The position numbers and the translations under genes are program-made. From the NCBI RefSeq assembly GCF_000315365.1, contig NZ_CAOS01000010.1, forward strand, positions 62,001 to 126,000: a stretch of DNA of 64,000 nt. Direction: 5' to 3'. This DNA is from Desulforamulus hydrothermalis Lam5 = DSM 18033. Lineage in GTDB: Bacteria > Bacillota > Desulfotomaculia > Desulfotomaculales > Desulfotomaculaceae. This document shows, piece by piece, positions 57,143-64,000 of the stretch (positions are counted from its first letter, which is position 1; each line of letters starts with the position of its first letter). The notes under the pieces were generated by a model. The model saw only the letters and a list, made by a program, of their open reading frames with translations. It was not told the DNA's origin and did no database searches.

Positions 57143-57883
57143 ATGTGGCCCTTCGACAACAACTTGCGCAACCGGCTGCGCAACCAGGATCTTGTTAACA
57201 AATACCGCCAGTGGCTGAAAAAGTGGTTTTTCAAAGGGAACAAAGTAAATCCCTTTACCCTGCTGGGCGTTATGCTGGCCGCCTTCTTAATCGGCGGCGG
57301 CATCTATGCCTGGCAGGCCGGCCCGGCCCGGCCGGTTGTCCAACCGCCCACGCCGGTTAACCAGGTAATTAACCAGGACAACGGCACTGCGGCCGGCCGC
57401 AGCACGCCGCCGGCCGCAGCGCCCGCCGGCCCGGCTGCCGGTCAGCCGGCCGCAACGCCGCCCGCCCCGAGCGAACCGGCCGTTAACCCGGCCGACATGG
57501 TAAAGCCAGTACTGGGACATGCCCTTACCGGCGTGGGCATGAACTACTCAGAAGTCTACCGGGATTACCGCTACCATACCGGTGTAGCCCTGGCCGCCGA
57601 CCCGGGCAGTGAAGTAAAAGCCGCCCTGCCGGGTACGGTAACCCTGGTGGTGAGCGGCGACAACAACACTAAAACCGTCACCGTCAACCACGGCAACGGC
57701 TGGCAGACTGCCTACAGCGGCCTGGCCGAGGTGCGGGTAAAGGCCGGCCAGCAATTGGCGCCCAACCAGGTGATCGGCACCCTGGGCCGCCACAGCCAGG
57801 CCAACGGCCTGCGGGAAAACCACCTGTACTTTAAGGTTACCTGCAACGGCCGGCCGGTAGACCCCAATATTTACTGGAAATAA
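57143..57883 (+). CDS. spoIIQ: SpoIIQ-like engulfment protein (M23 fold)
   Basis: 246 residues: one N-terminal membrane helix (LLGVMLAAFLIGGGIYAW near 35-52), a ~60-residue Pro/Ala linker, then a LytM/M23 domain. The zinc motif is incomplete: HTGVALAAD has Ala where Asp is needed, and the HxH motif reads HLY, so it is probably a structural partner of SpoIIIAH, not a peptidase. Position after spoIID matches Bacillus. Confidence 0.88.
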   Translation: MWPFDNNLRNRLRNQDLVNKYRQWLKKWFFKGNKVNPFTLLGVMLAAFLIGGGIYAWQAGPARPVVQPPTPVNQVINQDNGTAAGRSTPPAAAPAGPAAGQPAATPPAPSEPAVNPADMVKPVLGHALTGVGMNYSEVYRDYRYHTGVALAADPGSEVKAALPGTVTLVVSGDNNTKTVTVNHGNGWQTAYSGLAEVRVKAGQQLAPNQVIGTLGRHSQANGLRENHLYFKVTCNGRPVDPNIYWK

Positions 57884-57909
57884 ATAATAGCTTGTCATTG
57901 CTCATCCAT

Positions 57910-57940
57910 ATGGCCAAATAACGGCCATTTTCTTTTTGTT
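57910..57940 (+). terminator. Terminator after spoIIQ
   Basis: ATGGCC-AAATAAC-GGCCAT stem followed by TTTCTTTTTG. Confidence 0.8.
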
Positions 57941-58020
57941 TTGTGACATTTCTCCTACCCCCCCGCATATATTTAAGTAACAGCAAGCTCGGCGAAAAAC
58001 AACTCACCAATGCATATAGA

Positions 58021-58028
58021 CATACACT
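58021..58028 (+). promoter_or_regulatory. Sigma-E -10 box of spoIIID
   Basis: CATACACT is an exact match to the sigma-E -10 consensus, 71 bp upstream of spoIIID, which is sigma-E dependent in Bacillus. The -35 is poor. The sequence from here to 58,086 has no G. Confidence 0.5.
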
Positions 58029-58098
58029 CTCTCACTTCTAACTTTACAATCTAACTTCAAACCTCTCACATCTCACTTCTCAAACAGGAGGTAGGGAA

Positions 58099-58350
58099 AT
58101 GCAGGACTACATCCAAAAACGGGTGCTGGACATCTGTGCCTACATCCTGGAAACCCGGGCCACCGTCCGCAAAGCCGCCCAGGTGTTCCAGGTCAGCAAA
58201 AGCACTGTGCACAAAGACATGACCGAACGGCTCCCGTCCCTGAATAAACACCTGGCCCAGGAAATCAAAGCCATCCTGGATGAAAACAAAGCCGAACGCC
58301 ACCTGCGGGGCGGCGAAGCCACCCGCCGCAAGTATAAAGAAATTGGCTAG
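58099..58350 (+). CDS. spoIIID: Stage III sporulation regulator SpoIIID
   Basis: 83 residues. Mother-cell DNA-binding regulator with HTH in TVRKAAQVFQVSKSTVHKDM, a hallmark of SpoIIID. Strong SD CAGGAGGTAGGG. The following 266-bp gap before mbl holds no gene. Confidence 0.97.
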   Translation: MQDYIQKRVLDICAYILETRATVRKAAQVFQVSKSTVHKDMTERLPSLNKHLAQEIKAILDENKAERHLRGGEATRRKYKEIG

Positions 58351-58616
58351 GCCGGCTGCAAAATTTTGCAGCTAAAGAGGAATTTTAGCAGGAAAGAGAG
58401 AATCCTACCACTTTAGGACAATCTGCCATTCCTGTTATTTCTTTTCTCAGACCGGTGTACAACCCACCGAACGGCGGACAAGCCCGTCGCAGCGGCGGCC
58501 CGCAGCACCGGCCCGGCCGCACACAGGAAGCGAAAAATCCATGCCCGTAACCTGCAGCCCGTACCTGCAGCAAGCAACCCTACCGCATGATACATATAAG
58601 CTAGGAGGAACAGCCA

Positions 58617-59651
58617 ATGTTTGGATTAAGCAGCGACATCGGCATCGACCTGGGTACCGCCAGCGTGTTAGTTTACGTCAAAGGCAAAGGCATTGTTTTG
58701 CGGGAGCCCTCGGTGGTGGCCATAAACAAAGACACCGGCCGCATTATTGCCGTCGGCGAAGAAGCCCGCCGCATGCTGGGCCGCACCCCCGGCAACATCG
58801 TGGCCACCCGGCCCTTGCGGGAAGGCGTCATTGCCGACTACGACGTTACCGAAAAAATGCTCCGCTACTTCATTATTAAAGCCGTTGGCAAAAGCTGGTT
58901 TTTCCGCCCCCGGGTGATGGTGTGCATCCCCTCCGGCGTCACCGGCGTGGAGGAACGGGCGGTGCGCCAGGCCGCCATCTCCGCCGGCGCCCGCAGCGCC
59001 CACCTCATCGAAGAACCCCTGGCCGCCGCATTGGGGGCCGGCATCGACATCTCGGAACCCAGCGGCTCCATGGTGGTGGACATCGGCGGCGGCACCTCGG
59101 ATGTGGCGGTGCTTTCCCTGGGGGGCATCGTCTGCAGCCGCTCCATCCGGGTGGGCGGCGATAAGTTTGACGAAGCCATTGTGCGCTATATCAGAAAAGA
59201 ATTCAGCCTGATGATCGGCGAGCGCACCGGCGAAGAAATTAAAGTGGAAATTGCCACCGCCTTCCCCCAGAAAACCCCCGAGCGGGTTACCCAAATCCGG
59301 GGCCGCGACCTTGTCACCGGCCTGCCCAAAGCGGTTACCGTCAGCAGCCACCAAATTTACCACGCCATTGCCGAACCCCTGGAAGCGGTGGTGGGAGCGG
59401 TAAAAGAAGTGCTGGAAATGACCCCGCCGGAACTGGCCGCCGATATCGTCAACAAAGGCATCGTCATGACCGGCGGCGGCTCCCTGCTGCACGGCCTAGA
59501 CCGGCTGCTGTCTGAAGAAACCGGCCTGCCGGTTTATGTGGCGGATGACGCCATCTCCTGCGTGGCCCAGGGCACCGGCAAAGCCCTGGCCATGATGAAC
59601 GTTTTGCCCAAGCCCAAGAGCAGTAAGCTGTTTAAAAAAGTGGTGGGCTGA
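58617..59651 (+). CDS. mbl: MreB-family actin homologue (Mbl-like)
   Basis: 344 residues. Cell-shape actin that guides lateral wall synthesis. Phosphate-1 motif IGIDLGTASVLVY, MVVDIGGGTSDVAVLSLGG (phosphate 2) and GIVMTGGGSLLHGLDRLL (adenosine). The name Mbl rests on its place after spoIIID, as in Bacillus. SD CTAGGAGGA. Confidence 0.93.
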   Translation: MFGLSSDIGIDLGTASVLVYVKGKGIVLREPSVVAINKDTGRIIAVGEEARRMLGRTPGNIVATRPLREGVIADYDVTEKMLRYFIIKAVGKSWFFRPRVMVCIPSGVTGVEERAVRQAAISAGARSAHLIEEPLAAALGAGIDISEPSGSMVVDIGGGTSDVAVLSLGGIVCSRSIRVGGDKFDEAIVRYIRKEFSLMIGERTGEEIKVEIATAFPQKTPERVTQIRGRDLVTGLPKAVTVSSHQIYHAIAEPLEAVVGAVKEVLEMTPPELAADIVNKGIVMTGGGSLLHGLDRLLSEETGLPVYVADDAISCVAQGTGKALAMMNVLPKPKSSKLFKKVVG

Positions 59652-59713
59652 CCGCCCGCCGGTTTCCGGATACCTGTTAAAATACACCCAGCATATAAAA
59701 GGAGGTTTCCGGC

Positions 59714-61081
59714 ATGCATGTTAAAAAAACCTGGCTCCTCTTGCTGATCCTGCTGTGCCTGGCCACGCCCGCCCTGGCTGCCACCCCGGTGGAGGTAAAC
59801 GGCCACACCGCCCTGCTGGATACCGTCAGCCAGCAAGGCCGCCTGCTCATGCCCCTGCGGGCCACCTCAGAATTACTGGGGGCCAAGGTTACCTACCTGG
59901 CGGATGCCAACACCGCCTACATCGAAAAGCAGGGCACCGTGCTGCAAATCCGCTTTGGCGACGCCATGGCCTGGCTCAACGGCAAAATTGTTTCCACCGG
60001 CGTACCGCCCCTGGTGCAGCAGGGCAAAGCCTACCTGCCCCTGCGCTTTATCGCCGAATGTTTGAACTACCAGGTAACCTACGCCGGCGGCAAAGTCAGC
60101 CTGCAGCCGTTGCCCCTGGCCAAAATCCACTTTATCGACGTGGGCACCGGCGATGCCATCCTGATTCAGTTGCTAAACGACCAGAACATCCTCATTGATG
60201 CTGGCCCCACCAAAGGCGGCGGCGGCACGGTGACCGCCTACCTGCGCCAACAGGGCGTCAAGCAAATAACCCTGCTGGTGGCTACCACCCCCCGGGATGA
60301 GCATATGGGCGGCCTGGCCGCCGTGCTGCGCAGCTTCCCGGTTAAGCAGGCCATTGACAGCGGCGGTGCCAGCCACGAGAGTTTTTACACTTCATTTAAA
60401 GAAGAACTGGCCAAGCGGGGCGTGCCCCTGGCTGGCGCCGACGGCCAGGTTTACGAACTGTCCGGCGTTACCTTTACGGTGCACAGCCGCCAGGCCGATT
60501 TGTTCAGGCAATCAGCCGCCGCCCGTTCCCTGGTTGCTTCATTAAAGGTGGGCGGCCAGACCTTCCTGTTCATGTCCGACCGCACCGGCCAGAACGAGCT
60601 GGCCGAGGTGCCGCCCGGCCCGGTCACCCTGCTCAAGGCGGCCGACCACGGCAGCATTAACTCCTCCAGCCAGGAGCTGCTGCAAAAAACCCGGCCCCGG
60701 GCAGTGGTGGTAACCACTGATTACACACAGCCCGGCTACCCCCACGGGCCGGTGCTGCAGCGCATCCAACAATCCGGCGCCGCCCTTTATACCAGCGGCA
60801 GCCATGGCCATATTGTGGTGGCCACCGACGGCCAAACCTACCGGGTAACCACCCAGCAGCCGGGGCCGGCCTTAATACCGGATGAGCTGACGCATGGCCT
60901 GCACCTGCCCGGCAATGCCGAGTACGGCAAATACCTGGGCGACCGCCGCAGCGGACTCTACCACCACCCCAACTGCGAGGAGGCCAAAGCCATTCCGGAG
61001 CAGTACCGGGCCTGGTTTACCGATAAACTGCACGCCCAACTGAACGGCTACCGGCCGGACGACCTGTGCAACCCGGATTAA
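59714..61081 (+). CDS. Stalk domain + MBL-fold + Ada-like tail secreted protein
   Basis: 455 residues. Signal peptide (LLLLILLCLATPALA); residues ~25-130 form a copper-amine-oxidase-N/stalk domain (LLMPLRATSELLGAKVTYL, YLPLRFIAECLNYQVTY); residues ~135-380 form a ComEC-like metallo-beta-lactamase fold. The usual HxHxDH appears as TTPRDEH, so the first two histidines are missing. The C-terminus (YHHPNCEEAKAIP...GYRPDDLC) resembles the Ada-type metal-binding tail of secreted nucleases. Substrate unknown. Confidence 0.82.
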   Translation: MHVKKTWLLLLILLCLATPALAATPVEVNGHTALLDTVSQQGRLLMPLRATSELLGAKVTYLADANTAYIEKQGTVLQIRFGDAMAWLNGKIVSTGVPPLVQQGKAYLPLRFIAECLNYQVTYAGGKVSLQPLPLAKIHFIDVGTGDAILIQLLNDQNILIDAGPTKGGGGTVTAYLRQQGVKQITLLVATTPRDEHMGGLAAVLRSFPVKQAIDSGGASHESFYTSFKEELAKRGVPLAGADGQVYELSGVTFTVHSRQADLFRQSAAARSLVASLKVGGQTFLFMSDRTGQNELAEVPPGPVTLLKAADHGSINSSSQELLQKTRPRAVVVTTDYTQPGYPHGPVLQRIQQSGAALYTSGSHGHIVVATDGQTYRVTTQQPGPALIPDELTHGLHLPGNAEYGKYLGDRRSGLYHHPNCEEAKAIPEQYRAWFTDKLHAQLNGYRPDDLCNPD

Positions 61082-61212
61082 AAAATTTTTGCAAAAACCG
61101 GGAACCTTCCCGGCAACCCCGGCGTCTAAACCAATGAAAGCACAAAGGGCAGCCCCTTAAGGGTGCCGTCCTTAAAGCAAATAACCTAAAAAATATACAG
61201 GAGGGAACACAA

Positions 61213-63390
61213 TTGAAGAAGACCAGAAAAGTAGTTTCTACTTTAGTGGCCATGTCTCTGGTTGGCGGTATCTTGCTGCCGGCTGCCGGCCCTGCCTTTG
61301 CTTACTCCAAGAACAGCGTAAGCAAGGTTATTAGCATCCAAAACGACAACGAGTACCATCAAATTGGCAATATCACCATCCGTGAAGACAAAGACTACAA
61401 CAACGACTTCCAACCCGGCGATGTCTTCGTACTGACTCTGCCCAGTGGCGTTGAGTTTGACAGAGACAGCGAAATCAATGCTATTTGGAAAAATGATACC
61501 GAAAATGGTACAGTAGACATCCGTTATATTACCGATTCTAAAATCGAAGTAACCATGCCTAGCACTGTTGAAGACGGCAAAAACGACCAAATCATTCTGC
61601 AAAACGTTCGCATTAAAGCCAAAAGCTCTGTAAACGGCGACATTAAGATTAAAATTGACGGCAAAGACTCTGCCGTTACCAGCCAGGAATTGCTGATTGC
61701 CCGCGCTTTTGACGGCGATGCTGTTGTTACTGTAGATGAAGTAGAAACCATCGGCGAAAGCGGCAAAGGCGGTACCATTACTATTGAGGAAGCTGCTGTT
61801 GGCTCCATGAATGATGACAACGAGCAAGAAATTACCATTAAGCTGCCCAGCAAGTTTGATTGGGACGAAGCTGAAATGGTAGATAATGCTGACGAAAACA
61901 TTAAGTTCCTGGGTGGCTTTGATGGTATTAATCCCACCAATGTTTCCATTGAAGGCCGCACTTTAAAAATTAAGTTTGACAGTGCCGACCGCGGCAGAGA
62001 TGACCTCCGTGGTTACATTGAAATCGATCCTTATATCGTTGCTGATAATGATGCTAAGTACGGTGACGTAGAAGTTACTGTAGACGGCGACAATGTTGAT
62101 TCCACTGATGTAGTAATTGCTAAGTATGCTGACTTTGGTGTAGAAGCATCTGTGAAGAAAGTTGAAGAATTTATTGCTGGCCGCATGGATGAAGAAACCG
62201 AAGAAATCACCCTTGAAGAAAACGTGAAAAACACCTTAGTGGCTGGTCGCAAGCTGACTCTGACCCTGCCCACCTGGGTAAAAGTAACCGAAGTTAACTT
62301 CACCAAAGGCGATGATTACGTTGAAGTTAGCGAAATTGATGACAACGAAGTTACTCTTAAAGTAACCAACGAAGAGCTGGATGACACCAAGGAAATCAAG
62401 TTCAAACTTACCATGTCCATTGAAGCCAACAAGTCTGGCGATATTGAAATGGCAATTGGCGGCAAAGCCGGTGCCGAAGGCAAACTGGTAGTAGCTAAAG
62501 CCGTAGCTCCTGTTACCATCGAAGCTGCAAAATCTCCTGTTAAAGTCGGCGTTAAGAGCCAGGCTATTGGTGATATTGTTATTACCGAAACTAAAGCCGG
62601 TGCTATTGCCGATGAAAATGATTACGATGACAGCGATGGCAAAACCGAACTGCGTGTTAAACTGACCGACGGTGTTGAGTGGAATGATTACAAAGTAGAA
62701 GTTATCGAAGGCAACCTGGAGCTGGATGATGACAACATTGATACCGCAGACGGCGATGATTCAGTACTGATTATTCCGATCAAGAACGAATCCAGCAAGG
62801 CTTCCAAGATTAAGATTTCTGGCATCACTGTCGACCTTACCCGGAACATTCCCGAAGGTGAAGTAAAAGCAGAAGTTAAAGGTTCTGCTATCGTTCACAA
62901 CGATAAAGCAATGATTGGTTACGATGAAGATGGTGGCGACAGCAGCTTAGACAAAGGTGAATTTAACACCTCAACCGCTGCCAAGGCTGTTGCCGCTGTG
63001 GTAGTAACTCCCGCTCCCGAAGCTGGCACTGCTATGTTTGAAATTGGCTCCAGCATCTACACCGCTGGTGGCGTAACCAAAGTTATGGATGCTGCTCCTT
63101 ACATCAAGAACGGCCGCACCTACGTACCCGTACGCTACCTGGCTTATGCCCTGGGCGTAAGTGAAAACGATGTTGCTTACGAAAACGGCGTAGTTACCCT
63201 GAAGAAGGGCAACGACACCATCAAGCTGACCATCGGCAGCACCACCCTGCTGAAAAACGATGCAGCTACCACCATGGATGTAGCTCCGGAAGTAACCAAC
63301 GGCCGCACCATGCTGCCTGCCCGCTTCGTAGCTGAAGCCCTGGGTGCCAACGTGGGCTATGCTAACGGCAAAGTAGTTATCTCCTACTAA
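61213..63390 (+). CDS. Large acidic repeat protein with C-terminal stalk domain (S-layer-like)
   Basis: 725 residues, secreted: signal peptide ending near AAGPAFA. The body consists of about four diverged beta-rich repeats, each with a TITIEE/DIVITE-like start and a module end such as ELLIARAF, DVVIAKYAD or KLVVAKAVA; it is very rich in Asp and Glu. The last ~120 residues form a double copper-amine-oxidase-N motif (RTYVPVRYLAYALGV, RTMLPARFVAEALGA). No SLH domain. Codon use is markedly more A/T-ending than the neighbours, consistent with very high expression. TTG start, SD AGGAGGGA. Confidence 0.8.
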   Translation: MKKTRKVVSTLVAMSLVGGILLPAAGPAFAYSKNSVSKVISIQNDNEYHQIGNITIREDKDYNNDFQPGDVFVLTLPSGVEFDRDSEINAIWKNDTENGTVDIRYITDSKIEVTMPSTVEDGKNDQIILQNVRIKAKSSVNGDIKIKIDGKDSAVTSQELLIARAFDGDAVVTVDEVETIGESGKGGTITIEEAAVGSMNDDNEQEITIKLPSKFDWDEAEMVDNADENIKFLGGFDGINPTNVSIEGRTLKIKFDSADRGRDDLRGYIEIDPYIVADNDAKYGDVEVTVDGDNVDSTDVVIAKYADFGVEASVKKVEEFIAGRMDEETEEITLEENVKNTLVAGRKLTLTLPTWVKVTEVNFTKGDDYVEVSEIDDNEVTLKVTNEELDDTKEIKFKLTMSIEANKSGDIEMAIGGKAGAEGKLVVAKAVAPVTIEAAKSPVKVGVKSQAIGDIVITETKAGAIADENDYDDSDGKTELRVKLTDGVEWNDYKVEVIEGNLELDDDNIDTADGDDSVLIIPIKNESSKASKIKISGITVDLTRNIPEGEVKAEVKGSAIVHNDKAMIGYDEDGGDSSLDKGEFNTSTAAKAVAAVVVTPAPEAGTAMFEIGSSIYTAGGVTKVMDAAPYIKNGRTYVPVRYLAYALGVSENDVAYENGVVTLKKGNDTIKLTIGSTTLLKNDAATTMDVAPEVTNGRTMLPARFVAEALGANVGYANGKVVISY

Positions 63391-63428
63391 TTGCCTGCTA
63401 ACCAAACAACTAACAAACCAGCATAAAA

Positions 63429-63460
63429 CAAAGCCCGGGCCCTGGCGCCCGGGCTTTGCC
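63429..63460 (+). terminator. Terminator after the S-layer-like gene
   Basis: CAAAGCCCGGGC-CCTGGC-GCCCGGGCTTTG, a 12-bp stem; few T residues follow. Confidence 0.7.
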
Positions 63461-63483
63461 CCTAAGCAAAGGAGGCCTTTACA

Positions 63484-64000
63484 GTGCAAACAAGACTTAT
63501 TGCCCTCCTAGCCGGCCTGGCGCTGCTCTGCTGCCAGGCACTGCCCGCCCTGGCCGCCGTACCGGAACGGCCTGCCTTAAGCCTGCAGCAGGCCCTGCAA
63601 CAGGCCCTGGCCAACAGCCCGGCTGTCAGCAATACCGCCATGGAGTTGGAAAAGGCCGACATCACCCGGGACGACTTGCAGTGGAACTTGAACGGCGTCA
63701 GGTACGGCTACAACATACCGGAAGAGACCGAACGGTCGGTTTATAAAGCCTACTTCAGCGCCGATTTAAACTACCGCCTTACCGAAAAAAAGCTGGAAAA
63801 CGAGAAAAAGCAGCTAAAAATTGACGTGCATAAAGCCTATAACGATGTCTTGCTGGCTGAACAGCAGCTGGCGGTGGCCAAGCAAAACCTGGCTGTGGTG
63901 CTGCAGCGGCACTCCCACACCTACGCCCGTTACCAGGTAGGCATGGCCACCCAGGCCGATATCCTCAAGGCCGATGCCGACTTAAAGGCTGCTCAGGCCG
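63484..64000 (+). CDS. TolC-family (outer membrane efflux-like) protein, 3' end outside window
   Basis: The frame is open to the window end (172 residues). GTG start, SD AAAGGAGG. A signal peptide (LLAGLALLCCQALPALA) is followed by LSLQQALQQALANSPAV, an OEP N-terminal motif. Long alpha-helical sequence follows (KAYNDVLLAEQQLAVAKQNL, RYQVGMATQADILKADADL), typical of TolC-type alpha-barrels. Such proteins are unexpected in a monoderm. Confidence 0.8.
   Translation, partial: MQTRLIALLAGLALLCCQALPALAAVPERPALSLQQALQQALANSPAVSNTAMELEKADITRDDLQWNLNGVRYGYNIPEETERSVYKAYFSADLNYRLTEKKLENEKKQLKIDVHKAYNDVLLAEQQLAVAKQNLAVVLQRHSHTYARYQVGMATQADILKADADLKAAQA

Noticed and set aside
61082-61212. Possible c-di-GMP riboswitch before the S-layer-like gene
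   Set aside because: Only isolated short matches; the required two-stem architecture could not be traced.

Overview
The window reads as chromosome of a Gram-positive, endospore-forming, sulphate/sulphite-reducing Firmicute of the Desulfotomaculum/Desulforamulus type. The evidence is the combination of dissimilatory sulphite reductase genes (dsrMK, dsrC, dsrN, dsrABD), sporulation genes (sleB-ypeB, spo0F, spoIID, spoIIQ, spoIIID) and a Bacillus-like gene order (ywiB-argS-pyrG, spo0F-fba-tal-rho-rpmE, prfA-prmC-ywlC-ywlE-rpiB-glyA-wecB-atp-murA-spoIID-spoIIQ-spoIIID-mbl). Species assignment is inference.

Layout. 0-3.1 kb: end of a thiamine-precursor ABC transporter (thiXYZ) with thiamine pyrophosphokinase. 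3.5-9.2 kb: YlbF-like protein (minus strand), ferredoxin, DsrMK membrane complex, DsrC and a CbiA-like siroheme amidase (DsrN). 9.4-11.5 kb: spore cortex hydrolase pair. 11.5-19.0 kb: a T-box-controlled Lrp/aminotransferase pair, then a transporter, phenylacetate-CoA ligase and IorAB, which together suit aromatic amino acid/aryl-pyruvate metabolism. 19.4-23.0 kb: dsrAB and dsrD. 23.3-35.7 kb: housekeeping and central metabolism. 36.5-55.9 kb: translation factors, RpiB, GlyA, WecB, the complete F1Fo ATP synthase operon and MurA. 56-59.7 kb: sporulation genes and Mbl. 59.7-64 kb: cell-surface proteins (a stalk-domain/metallo-hydrolase protein, a large acidic S-layer-like protein, and the start of a TolC-like protein).

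The most striking observation is at 22,634-22,675: a complete 34-bp loxP site inside a 42-nt sequence that, from memory, is the 454 Titanium paired-end linker. It sits between two near-identical ~612-bp copies of the dsrD region and inside a broken copy of a DUF1934 gene. The second dsrD is therefore most likely an assembly artefact, and the DUF1934 gene beside it carries several probable one-base sequencing insertions.

The best candidate for undescribed biology is a family of structured intergenic repeats: about ten full, short or half copies in this window. They have a long outer stem, conserved internal hairpins, a compensatory base-pair change between the two long copies, and often a gene-specific terminator-like hairpin duplicated on both sides. 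No tRNA, rRNA, CRISPR array or complete insertion sequence was seen.
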